A DNA stretch of 64,000 bases from M3007 sp031398055 (GTDB lineage: Bacteria > Bacteroidota > Bacteroidia > Chitinophagales > Saprospiraceae): assembly GCA_031398055.1 (NCBI GenBank), contig JANNMS010000127.1:1-64000 (forward strand), given 5' to 3'. This document shows, in pieces, positions 1 to 9,500 of the stretch. Numbering within the stretch: the stretch's first letter is position 1; each line of letters opens with the position of its first letter. Below the pieces are notes generated by a model. It was not told the origin of the DNA. It made no database searches and saw only the letters and a program-made list of their open reading frames with translations. The position numbers and the translations under genes are program-made.

Positions 1-152
1 AGCGAGCAAGGTGCGTAGCACCTCAATATTTGTAGAAATCGTTGCCCATTATTTCCAAAAGGTGCGTAGCACCGGAACGTTTGGGTATCAAATATTTCGG
101 TGCTACGCACCTTGCTCGCTAAAAATTACAGTTCCAATTTATTTCGCCCTCC
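1..152. repeat. GTGCGTAGCACC palindromic element, copy 1 (left end cut by window)
   Basis: Three copies of the near-palindromic 13-mer GGTGCGTAGCACC or its complement, separated by AT-rich spacers containing the words AATATTTGTAGAAA and CAAATATT. The block begins AGCGAGCAAG and ends CTTGCTCGCT, and is followed on the right by an outer arm ending in TTTCGCCCTCC. Bases 1-120 equal the reverse complement of the copy at 22829-23062 except for one deleted unit and scattered substitutions. The matching left outer arm must lie before position 1. It is non-coding. Confidence 0.9.
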
Positions 153-199
153 AAACCCTTTTTTTATTTTTTATCTTCCAATAATTGGTAGAATTAAAT

Positions 200-256
200 A
201 ATTATAGATTTTTGCATTTAAAATTTTACATCAATCTATAATTCTACAAATCTATA
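200..256. promoter_or_regulatory. Inverted-repeat operator upstream of parA-like gene
   Basis: AATTATAGATT (200-210) and AATCTATAATT (233-243) form a perfect 11-bp inverted repeat, and AATCTATA recurs at 249-256 immediately before the ParA-like start. Type Ib partition operons are autoregulated by their small ribbon-helix-helix partner at such sites. The position fits that role, but binding is inferred. Confidence 0.5.
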
Positions 257-259
257 AAA

Positions 260-865
260 ATGAAAATCATTACCGTTGCGCATCAAAAAGGCGGGGTGGG
301 GAAAACGACGCTTGCGCTAAATTTGGCGGCGTGTTTCAAAGAAGGTTTGGATGTCGGGCTGTTGGATACCGACTTGCAGGGCAGTCTCACCGGTTTGGCC
401 GAAATGCTCGAAGGCATCGAACTGATGCCTTACGATAATGTGCCGGAAAACCTTCGCCTGCTCAAAAAGGATATTTTGATCATCGATACCCCACCCTATT
501 TGACCAATCAGTTGTCGGGTTTGTTCGCGCAGTCCGATTTTGTTTTGGTGCCCTCGAAGGTTGGTTTTTTGGATGTGATGGCCGTCCGCGCGACAATTCA
601 ATTGATCCGGGAAGTGCAAAAAACAAAGCCCAACCTGAAAGCCGGCATCGTGCTGAACATGATGAAATACCGTACCAATATGAACGACGAAATCCGAGAA
701 ATTTTGAAAACCTACGAAATCCCGCTGCTGCAATCGAGCATCGCCGACCGGGTAAGTTTTACGCGATCGCCGATTATTTCGGGGGTTTTTGCGGGCGAGG
801 ACGAGCGGGCAAAAGAAGAAATAACGGCTTTGGCGGATGAAATTTTGAAGATTCTTGGACTTTAA
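260..865 (+). CDS. ParA/ParF-like partition ATPase
   Basis: A 201-residue P-loop ATPase of the ParA/MinD superfamily. The deviant Walker A motif KGGVGKTT lies at about residues 10-17, the A' motif LLDTDLQGS at about 35-43 and the Walker B strand ILIIDTPP near residue 75. There is no N-terminal DNA-binding domain, so it matches the short type Ib (ParF-like) class rather than P1-type ParA. It would form nucleoid-bound or filamentous gradients that position plasmid DNA through its partner. The next gene encodes a small ribbon-helix-helix-type protein, the usual ParG-like partner, and a Rep_3 initiator follows, so all three form a replicon-maintenance block. An operator-like inverted repeat precedes the start. 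The family assignment is firm; the type Ib label is inferred from size and context. Confidence 0.9.
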   Translation: MKIITVAHQKGGVGKTTLALNLAACFKEGLDVGLLDTDLQGSLTGLAEMLEGIELMPYDNVPENLRLLKKDILIIDTPPYLTNQLSGLFAQSDFVLVPSKVGFLDVMAVRATIQLIREVQKTKPNLKAGIVLNMMKYRTNMNDEIREILKTYEIPLLQSSIADRVSFTRSPIISGVFAGEDERAKEEITALADEILKILGL

Positions 866-871
866 TTCGAG

Positions 872-915
872 AAAAATGTAAATCTAAAAATTTATATTTT
901 TAGATTTACATTTTT
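872..915. promoter_or_regulatory. Perfect 20-bp-arm palindrome between partition genes
   Basis: Arms at 872-891 and 896-915 are perfect reverse complements around a 4-nt loop (TTAT) and contain the word TGTAAATCTAAAAAT. The structure lies just after the ParA-like stop. It could terminate or attenuate transcription, or act as a binding site for the ribbon-helix-helix partner, because the same TTTTTACATTTTT-type words recur at 1228-1257. The role is inferred. Confidence 0.6.
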
Positions 916-917
916 AC

Positions 918-966
918 AAAATACTTTAATTCTACTTTTACATCTTTCTAAAATACTTTAATTCTA
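918..966. repeat. 17-bp direct repeat before the ribbon-helix-helix gene
   Basis: AAAATACTTTAATTCTA occurs exactly at 918-934 and 950-966, a 32-bp (about three helical turns) period. The second copy runs into the start codon at 966. Helically phased direct repeats of this kind suit operator binding by ribbon-helix-helix dimers. This is a candidate centromere or operator site. Confidence 0.5.
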
Positions 967-1220
967 TGGCAAAAGAATATGACCAAAAACGTACAAATTT
1001 CGCCGACCGGCTGAAAAGTACGCCCGCCGCCATCCAAATGCAAGAAGTAAACCCGGTGACCAGCCGAAACGAGCCGCCGCCGGAAGAGCAAGTCCAGTTG
1101 AATGCCTGGATTCCAAAATCTCTGATGAAAAAATTGAAGACGAAAGCCTTGGACGACGAAAAAAGTATCAAGTCTTGCCTCTGCGAGGCGCTGGAAAATT
1201 ATGTAAATACTGAAAATTAG
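966..1220 (+). CDS. Small ribbon-helix-helix protein, ParG-like partition partner
   Basis: An 84-residue protein with a polar, probably flexible N-terminal half (residues 1-43, rich in K, E, P and Q). The C-terminal half begins VQLNAWIPKSLMKKLK, typical of a ribbon-helix-helix beta strand followed by helix A, then a second helix LCEALENYV. This two-part layout is that of ParG, the DNA-binding adaptor and autorepressor of type Ib partition systems. It lies 100 bp downstream of the ParA-like gene, with AT-rich palindromes on both sides that may be its binding sites. The fold is predicted from the residue pattern only. An antitoxin-like CopG regulator is the alternative, but no toxin gene is adjacent. 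Confidence 0.65.
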   Translation: MAKEYDQKRTNFADRLKSTPAAIQMQEVNPVTSRNEPPPEEQVQLNAWIPKSLMKKLKTKALDDEKSIKSCLCEALENYVNTEN

Positions 1221-1227
1221 AATTCTA

Positions 1228-1257
1228 TTTTTACATTTTTCTTTAAAAATGTAAAAA
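1228..1257. terminator. AT-rich hairpin after the partition operon
   Basis: TTTTTACATTTTT (1228-1240) and AAAAATGTAAAAA (1245-1257) form a perfect 13-bp stem with a CTTT loop right after the stop codon of the ribbon-helix-helix gene. It is weak as a terminator because it lacks GC pairs. Its sequence repeats the operator-like words upstream, so it may instead be another protein-binding site. Confidence 0.4.
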
Positions 1258-1599
1258 TGCAAATAAATTATTCTTTAAAAATAGGTGGTTTTGAAAAAAT
1301 TTTTGCTGGACGATTGTTTTGGAATGCTTGTCAGCCGCGCAAAACCATGATTTATTTTCGTTTTAAACGTTTTTTAAAGAAAATGCAGCGCGTGGCGAGT
1401 TGATAGTTTTGGCGGCGTTTAAAATCTAAATAAACGTTTGTTTTGTATTTTTAGAATTATGTAAAAATTTATTTACAAATTTGTAGTTTTACATTTATCT
1501 ATAAGTTTTCGAAAATCCTGCTTAAAGTTTTGGCAATCAGATTTTGATCGAGCCATTTTAAATGGCAACAATTGATAGGGTGGGGCGAACTAAAAAGGG

Positions 1600-1850
1600 A
1601 AAATGCTGAGTTCAAAATCAAAAAACAAGAAGTCGATGTTGTTTTTATTTTTTAAAAGAATTTTTCTTTTTAATTTTTAAGCCAGCACAACACTTTGAAA
1701 ATCAATGATTTACGCCTAAAATTATGACCTTTTTAGAACCAACTATGTCTTTTCTGTTCCCAACTATGTCTTTTTTAGAACTCAAGTATGACCTTTTTAG
1801 AACCAACTATGACTATTCCGTAACCAACTATGACCTTTTTGGAACGGAAT
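1600..1850. other. Candidate iteron-type origin (oriV)
   Basis: A very AT-rich stretch at about 1640-1680 (mostly A/T runs) is followed at once by six tandem iterons and then the Rep_3 initiator gene. This AT-rich melting region, iteron cluster and rep gene order is the standard layout of Rep_3 plasmid origins. The rest of the 1258-2045 interval holds no supportable gene. No DnaA box matching TTATCCACA was seen. Confidence 0.65.
1723..1849 (+). repeat. Six tandem iterons, 21-22 bp period
   Basis: Repeats begin with TATG(A/T)C at 1723, 1744, 1765, 1787, 1808 and 1829, and most continue CTTTTTAGAACCAAC. Spacings are 21, 21, 22, 21 and 21 bp, about two helical turns. Further single copies with the same start occur at 1971, 2045 and 2087, the last two inside the rep leader. 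They are the expected binding sites of the adjacent Rep_3 protein. Confidence 0.85.
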
Positions 1851-2120
1851 CCGATGGCAAACGAATCGCCTCGAATTAACACCTGAAATACAGTTAACAA
1901 GACATTTAAGGCAACGTTTTGACCCTGTTTTGAATGAAAAAGGATTTTTCAGAAGGAAAACCAATCTTATTATGACTATTTTGGAACGGATTTCACCAAA
2001 TTTGGCCGCCCAAAACACCCCAAACAGCAAGGCGAACCCCTAAATATGACCATTCTGGAACGCCTTGATGAAAGTGTTCCTTTGAATATGACCAATTTGT
2101 ACCCGCAAAAACATATAATT

Positions 2121-3428
2121 ATGGCAGAAAATCAAGATGATAAATCGCTTATCGTCAGTTCGAACAGCCTGATTGAAGCAAAATATAACTTCTCGCTTTG
2201 GCAAAAGCGGATATTCGTATTTATGGTCAATCAAATTCAAGTGCAAGACAAGGATTTCCGATTGATGCGGTTCAACATCAAAGACATCATGAATTTTTTC
2301 CAAGTCAAAAGCAAGGAAGACTACAGAATCATCCGCCAAGTCCCGGAGGATTTGTACAATGTGAGCATGAAAACGCCCTATATTTCTGCCGAGGGCAACA
2401 AACGGTGGAAGGAAGTGCGGGTCATTTCGCAGTACACCCGCCCGGAGGACATGGCCGAAAACAATGCCTACATCGAACTGAAATTCAACGATGACCTGAA
2501 ACCGCACTTGATTCAGTTGCGCGAATTGTTTACTAAGTATGAAATCAAATACATCATCGGCTTGCGGAGCGTGTATTCGTTCCGGATTTATGAAATTTTG
2601 AAGTCGCGCAGTTTTTTAAAAGGGGTAAAAGAAATCTCGGTGGACGAGTTGAAAGAGGTGTTGGATGTGGAGGACAAATACAAATTGTACGCAGATTTTA
2701 AACGGAAAATCGTGATGCAGGCTCAAAAAGAACTCACCGCATTTTGCGACATCACGTTTACAATCAAAGAAAAAAAGCAAGGAAAAAAGGTAACCAGCCT
2801 CGAATTTACGATCCATCCGAACGTGCCAAAAAACAAATTCAACAGTCAGTCTGACAAAAACGAAGCCCCGGAAAATACCGAAAACGAGGGGGTGGGGGAG
2901 CGCGGTGGGGCAAAAAATGTGGAAGCCGCGAAGCAGTTGTTTTCGAAAATCAAAAAATTCGGCATTTCGGAAAAGGTCTTTTTGGGCTGGGTGAAAAACT
3001 ATCCGTTCGAGCACCTCGAAGATTGTGTCAACGAATTTTTAAGCCGAGTGAACGCCGGAAAATTGACCGGCGAACAACCTGCGAAACAAGGCGGCTACCT
3101 CCGCGTGCTGATCGAAAAGGCAGATTTTTCAAACATCCGGGCGCAGGAACAGCAAAAACAGGCGCAAAAACACAAATTGGAAGTGTTTTCAAAAATCGAA
3201 ACCGCCGAAAAAAACTCGATCCAAGAACAAAAACGGGCAGCATTTGACCGGGAAATTGAAATTGCACGGTATGTTTTGGCGACCAACGATGGCTTGCTGG
3301 AAGAAATCACCGCAGAAATTAACCGGGAAAAATTTAGCGAATATCAAATTTCCGATTTTGAAACGGCGCCGATTTTTCGGGTGGGTGTTTTGGCAAAAGT
3401 AAAAGCTCGTTTTTCGGGAGAATTTTGA
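2121..3428 (+). CDS. Rep_3 (RepB family) replication initiator protein
   Basis: A 435-residue initiator. The first 230 residues match the Rep_3 family of iteron-binding plasmid initiators: a start like SNSLIEAKYNFSLWQKRIF, then two winged-helix-type segments, the second including KYIIGLRSVYSFRIYEIL. The C-terminal 200 residues are charged and glutamine/lysine-rich and may form a helical extension. The open frame continues upstream to 2046, but that leader overlaps two iteron-like repeats (2045, 2087), so I prefer the ATG at 2121 (MAENQDDKS). It probably melts the AT-rich DNA beside the iterons and loads the helicase. It follows the partition pair and the iteron cluster. Rep binding to iterons within its own leader would also give autoregulation; that is inferred. 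Confidence 0.88.
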   Translation: MAENQDDKSLIVSSNSLIEAKYNFSLWQKRIFVFMVNQIQVQDKDFRLMRFNIKDIMNFFQVKSKEDYRIIRQVPEDLYNVSMKTPYISAEGNKRWKEVRVISQYTRPEDMAENNAYIELKFNDDLKPHLIQLRELFTKYEIKYIIGLRSVYSFRIYEILKSRSFLKGVKEISVDELKEVLDVEDKYKLYADFKRKIVMQAQKELTAFCDITFTIKEKKQGKKVTSLEFTIHPNVPKNKFNSQSDKNEAPENTENEGVGERGGAKNVEAAKQLFSKIKKFGISEKVFLGWVKNYPFEHLEDCVNEFLSRVNAGKLTGEQPAKQGGYLRVLIEKADFSNIRAQEQQKQAQKHKLEVFSKIETAEKNSIQEQKRAAFDREIEIARYVLATNDGLLEEITAEINREKFSEYQISDFETAPIFRVGVLAKVKARFSGEF

Positions 3429-3465
3429 AGGGGGCTGGCGCTTTTTGATCAAAAAAATAGCAGGT

Positions 3466-3507
3466 AAAAAAAATGGGCCGCCCTGCCCGTTGGCAAAGCG
3501 ACCCATT
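3466..3507 (-). terminator. Intrinsic terminator of the giant repeat protein gene
   Basis: On the minus strand a stem AATGGGtCGC/GCGgCCCATT with a 16-nt loop is followed by eight T residues (plus-strand A run at 3464-3471). It lies 33 bp after the stop codon of the minus-strand giant gene. Confidence 0.6.
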
Positions 3508-3539
3508 ACTCATATTCCAAGGGCGGTTAGCCCAGCACT

Positions 3540-6500
3540 TTAATTCACTATTTTCACTAAACGCAATATCTTTTGCTCCGATCCAATTTGCAACGCCAAG
3601 GAATAAACTCCGGCGGGCAAATTTTCCAGATTCACTGTCAACGTATTGTTCCCTTTGAAAATCGTGGCCGACCACTTCGTCATTTTTCCATCGGCTGCGA
3701 TGAGTTTCATCGTGGCCTCGCCGTCGATTTCGGAAGAAAAAGTCAGCACGGAAGAATTTGAAGTTGGGTTCGGGACGAGTTCAAATTTGCCCAAAACCGT
3801 CGGCTCGGCATCGCGGCGTTTCGATGGTTTGGTGCACGGGTCGGTGGTCGTGCAGTTTTTCCAAAAATCGTTCACTTTGGCCAACGTGTTTTTCAGTTCG
3901 CTGCCGAATGAAGGTTCAAAAAAACCAACGCTGGCGAGGTAGTCGTTCGACAAATTCAGCAATTCCTGCACCGTCGGCTCGTCGCTCAATCGTGAAAAAA
4001 CAGTCCCGGGAACGAGGCAAGGCATCATATCCCCAAATTTTTGGATGCCCAAATCGCGGTTGTTGTAAATTTGGTTGTACCAAATGTTGAGTTGCAAAGC
4101 CATGGTGGCCGAGGCAATCGTGTTGTTCATCGAGCCGTCGGGGTTGCTGTGGCCATTGGCAGAGTTACAATTATTGGCAGGGGTAGCCGTGAAATTTCCT
4201 ACGCTGAGTTCGCCTGTGCCACCCACTCCGGGCAACATCGAAAGCACGCAATCGCTGCTTTTTGTCGAAATGGTGCGGATGAATTTGCCGACCGTCACGC
4301 CATTATTTATTTCTAAAATGTTGGCCAAAGCCACGGCCACCGCAATCGTGTCGATTTGTCCGTTCGGGTCGCCCCAAACGTTTTCGGAAGTCGTGCAAAT
4401 CGGTTTGCAAATGCCTTTCGTGGCAAAAGTGATGTTGAACGGCGCAGTCATTTTCAGGCAGATATTTTTTGCAACGATGGTAAATGTGCGCCACGTCACG
4501 CCATTTTGCGGCACGCCGTTTTGCAGCACGCCGGAATCCCACATGATGATGAAACAATTGAAAGCGCAGGGCACGTCCATAGACATACTTTTGAAAATGG
4601 ACTGCACCGTGATTTCGTTCGGCAGGTCGTCCACGCAGGCCACAAAAATCGTGTCTGGGAAATACGAAACCGGCACGGTTTCGGGGTTCAGGCCAAAACT
4701 TTGGACACATTCGGCAGTCAGGCCGCATTCATCTACAATCAAATAGGTGTATGTCCAACCATTGCAGCCCGTGTCGTCGCCCGTAATTTTCACCAGTGAA
4801 ACGGTCGCCGAGCCGCAACCGTCGGAGGCAATCACCGATGACAAATCAGGCAAAGGCAAATCTTCGGCGCAAAGCAAGGTCATTTCATCTGGTGGGCAAA
4901 TGACCGTCGGCGGCTCGGTGTCTATGAAAGAAAAGGTCGCGGTGGCGGTGGTGGTGTTTCCACAGGCATCGGTGGCCTCAAAACGGTAAGTCTTGACATA
5001 ACTGGCACCGCAGCCTTCGACAAAATCAATAATATATACTTTCAGTTCGACCTCGCTGCAATTGTCCGTAACCACAGCACCCGCGTCGAAGTCCAACCAG
5101 CCCAACAACTCGGTAATGCCGTCGCAGTCAAGCATGCATTCCATCACAAAATTCCCTGGCAACACGGTAAAAACGGGCGGCGTGTTGTCCACTGTGATAA
5201 AAAACGCGTCGCGGAAAGACGCATTTCCACAGGCATCGGTGGCCGTGAAACGGATGTTGAATGCAAAGTTTCCACCACAATTTTCATCAATCGGAAAGGT
5301 CAAAAGCGTATCGATTGACCAAGTGATCGTCGAGCAATCGGTGGCCTGCGCGCCGCCAAAATTGATCAACCAAGCCAAATATTGCGCCTCGTTCGTCGGG
5401 CTGCATTCGACCGTGACATTTTCCGGGTTTTCAAAAAATAGGGGAGGGGTCACGTCATTTACCGTAATAATTTGGGCGCAGTCGGCGGAATTTCCGCAGG
5501 CGTCCGTCGCCCGGTAATTTCGGGTCAAAGTAAACCGGTTCGCGCAAGTCTGGTTGCTCACGACTTGGCCGAGGAAAGTAACGACCACGTTCCCGCAAGC
5601 ATCGGAAACGACCACGTTTCCAATATTTTGACTCGGCAAATCGCTCGCGCAACCCACCACAACTGGCTGCGGACAAATGATTGTCGGGGCAATCAAATCA
5701 ACTGTCCATGTGAAAATCTGGTTGCAAATGCTCAAATTTCCGCAAGCATCGGTCGCGGTGTACGTCCTGATTTGCGAACGCTGGCAGCCGTTGACGAGCA
5801 CATTTCCCAACGAATTTGTCATCGTCACCGCGCCGCAAGCATCGGTGGCCAAAGCATTTCCCGGCAGGGGAATCCCGTTTGGATTGCAGCCCAAATCCGC
5901 GCCCGGCGGGCAAAAAGTGAAAACCGGCGGGGCCAAATCAACCGTCCAAGTAAAAATTTGATTGCAAAAACTTTGATTTCCGCAAGCATCGGTGGCCGTG
6001 TAAATTCGGGTTTGGGTGCGCTGGCAACCGTTGATGACGACGATTCCAAGATTTGAAACAATAATAGGTGTGCCGCAAACATCGGTGGCGGTGGCATTCC
6101 CCGGCGCAGGAATTCCTGCTGGATTGCAGCCCAAATCCGCGCCCGGCGGGCAAAAAGTGAAAATCGGCGCTGCCAAATCAACCGTCCAAGTAAAAATTTG
6201 CAGGCAAACGCTGCTGTTTCCGCAAGCGTTGACCGCCGTGTAAGTTCTGGTTTGCGAACGTTGGCAACCATTGTTTGTGATGATTCCCAGTGAAGAGGTA
6301 ATTATTGGTGTGCCGCAAATGTCAGTCGCGGTAGCATTTCCCGGCGGCGGAACTCCGGCTGGATTGCAGCCCAAATCCGCGCCCGGCGGACAAAAAGTGA
6401 ACGTCGGCGAAGTCGCCCCGACCGTCCAAGTGAAAATTTGATTGCAAAAACTTTGATTTCCACAAACATCGGTGGCCGTGTAAATCCTGGTTTGCGAACG

Positions 6501-9500
6501 CGAACAAATATTTACAACGATGACCGCGCCGAGCGCAGAAGTAATGGTCACATTTCCGCAGGCATCGGTCGCCGTGGCATTTCCGGGGGCTGGAACTCCG
6601 GTCGGGTTGCAACCCAAATCCGCGCCCGGCGGGCAAAAAGTGAAAATTGGCGCGGCCAAATCTTCTGTCCAAGTAAAAATTTGAAGGCAAACTGCTGGCG
6701 TTCCGCACGAACTGATGGCGGTGTAAGTCCGAATTTGTGTGCGCTGGCAGCCATTGTTAATGATAATTCCCAAAGAATTCGTGATGGTCACCGCGCCGCA
6801 AGCATCGGTCGCGGTTGCGTTTCCGGGCGGCGGGATGCCGGCTGGGTTGCAGCCCAAATCCATGCCCGGCGGGCAAAAAGTAAATATTGGAGCACTCGCA
6901 ACCTCCGACCACGTGAAAATTTGCAGGCAAATTTCAATATTTCCACAAATATCAACAGCCGTATAAGTTCTGGTTTGCGAGCGGTTGCAAGGCGTTCCGG
7001 ATATCAAACCGAGCGACGAAGTGATGGTCACCGTGCCGCAAGCATCGGTAGCGATAGCAGCCCCGGGGGGTGGAACTCCGTTTGGATTGCAGCCCAAATT
7101 CATGCCCGGCGGGCAAAAAGTGAAAACCGGCGCGTCCAAATCCTCTGTCCAAGTAAAAATTTGCAGGCAAAAAGCGGACATTCCGCAAGCACTGAGCGCG
7201 ACGTAGGTTCTGGTTTGCGAACGCTGGCAGCCATTATTTGTAATAATTCCCAATGAAGAAGTGATGACAGCCGCGCCGCAAGCATCTGTCGCGGTCGCGT
7301 TTCCGGGCGGCGGTACTCCGTTCGGATTGCATCCCAAATCTTGACCCGGCGGGCAAAAAGTGAAAACCGGCGAGGTCGCAACTTCCGACCACGTGAAAAT
7401 TTGTAGGCAAACGCTGGCATTTCCACAAATATCAACTGCCGTGTAAGTTCTCGTTTGCGAACGGTTGCAAGGATTTCCGGTTATCAAACCGAGCGAGGAA
7501 GTGATGGTCACCGTGCCGCAATTATCGGTCGCGGTCGCATTTCCGGGCGGCGGAACTCCGGCTGGGTTGCATCCCAAATTCATGCCCGGTGGGCAAAAAG
7601 TGAAAACCGGCGCGTCCAAATCTTCTGTCCAAGTAAAAATTTGGAGGCAAAAAGCAGACATTCCGCAGGCACTGACAGCAACATAAGTTCTGGTTTGGCT
7701 GCGTTCGCAGCCGTTATTTGTAATAATTCCCAACGAAGAAGTGATCGTTGCTGCACCGCAGGCATCGGTCGCGGTCGCATTTCCCGGAGGGGGAACGCCG
7801 TTTGGATTGCATCCCAAATCATCGCCCGGCGGGCAAAAAGTGAAAACCGGGGAGGTCGCAACTTCCGACCAAGTGAAAATTTGCAAGCAAACCTCCGCAT
7901 TTCCACAAATATCAACAGCCGTGTAAGTTCTCGTTTGCGAACGGTTGCAAGGATTTCCAGTAATCAAACCGAGGGAATTCGTGATGGTCACCGCACCGCA
8001 AGCATCGGTGGCGGTCGCATTTCCCGGCGGCGGAACGCCTTGCGGATTGCAGCCCAAATTCGCGCCCGGCGGGCAAAAAGTGAAAACCGGCGCGTCCAAA
8101 TCTTCTGTCCAAGTAAAAATTTGCAGGCAAAAAGCAGACATTCCGCAAGCACTCAAAGCCGTGTAAGTTCTGGTTTGCGAACGCTCGCAGCCGTTATTTG
8201 TAATAATTCCCAACGAAGAAGTAATCGTTGCCGCGCCGCAAGCATCGGTCGCCATTGCATTTCCGGGCGGCGGAACTCCGGCTGGGTTGCAGCCCAAATC
8301 ATCGCCGGGCGGGCAAAAAGTAAAAACTGGGGAGGTCGTAACTTCTGACCAAGTAAAAATTTGTTCGCAAGTGCTTTCATTTCCACATTCATCGGCGGCG
8401 GTGTAAGTTCTCGTTTGCGAACGGTTGCAGGGGTTTCCGGTAATCGGGCCGAGGGAAGAAGTGACGGTGACCGCACCGCCGCAGTTATCGGTCGCGGTGG
8501 CAGGCCCGGGCGGTGGAACGGATTGCGGGTTGCAGCCCAAATTTTCGCCCGGCGGGCAAAAAGTAAAGGTCGGTGGGGTTTGGTCGTTCACCGTGATGGT
8601 CTGTTCGCAGGTCACTTCGTTTCCGCAGATATCCGTTGCCATGTAAGTTCGGACGAGGATGAACTGGTTCAAACAAATTTGATTCAAAATGACCTCGCCC
8701 ACAAAAACGACCGTGATTGGCCCAAGACCAGTTGTGACGACCAAAGTAATGTCAACGGGCGGCACGAGATTGGCACACGAAACCGAAACATCGGCGGCAC
8801 AGGTAATGGTCGGGAGTATCGGATTGTCGCAGCAAGGGCTCAAAGAAATAAAGTTTGCGCTGGTCGAAATCGCTCCGGCGGTGGTCAATGCCCGGCCATC
8901 AATGGTCGCCCCGAGAGCCAAGTTGATGGCACCGCCACCAACGAGCGTGCCCACGAAATTAGAATTGTCCTCCAAATCAAACGCCCCGGTAACTTGCCAA
9001 TAAACATTGCAGGACGAGGCACCATTTATCAAAAGGACGTTGGCGGCAACGCCGGTGGCAAAAGCACCGTCAATTTGAAAGATAAAAATGGCGTCCGGGT
9101 CGCCCAGGGCATCCAAAGTCAGGTTTCCATTTAAAGTGGTGGCTGCCCCCGTGCAGTAAATGTTTGGGGTGAGGATTTGGCCATTTCCCATGCCCACGCC
9201 TAAAACTGCACCGCAGTTCAGGCCAGCCAAAAAGCCAGCAGCAATCCCTAAATCGGTGGCAGCCTGTGCCGAAACTGCATCCACGACATGGATGGTGCCG
9301 TTCACGGTTCCCGGGGGAAACCCGGTGAGCGGGCCGGTATTGGTGCCCACATCGCCATTAATAATGGTAGGCCCAAGATTGTTAAGTGCGCCGGCGGAGG
9401 TAAACAACGCAAAACTGGAAGCCGCGCCCAGGTCTGGGGCTTGTCCGAAATTTGTGTTTGGAAAAAATAACAGCATCAGGCCTGTTACAATAAGCAGTAG

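Noticed and set aside
1797..2030. Minus-strand frame across the iterons
   Set aside because: It reads through the iteron repeats in antisense and has no coding features.
3023..3675. Several overlapping small frames at the end of the rep gene
   Set aside because: They are reverse or offset readings of the Rep C-terminus and of the giant gene's 3' end.
5680..8570. Repeats in the giant gene as a CRISPR array
   Set aside because: The 240-bp units are in-frame protein repeats, have no short repeat-spacer pattern and no cas genes are present.
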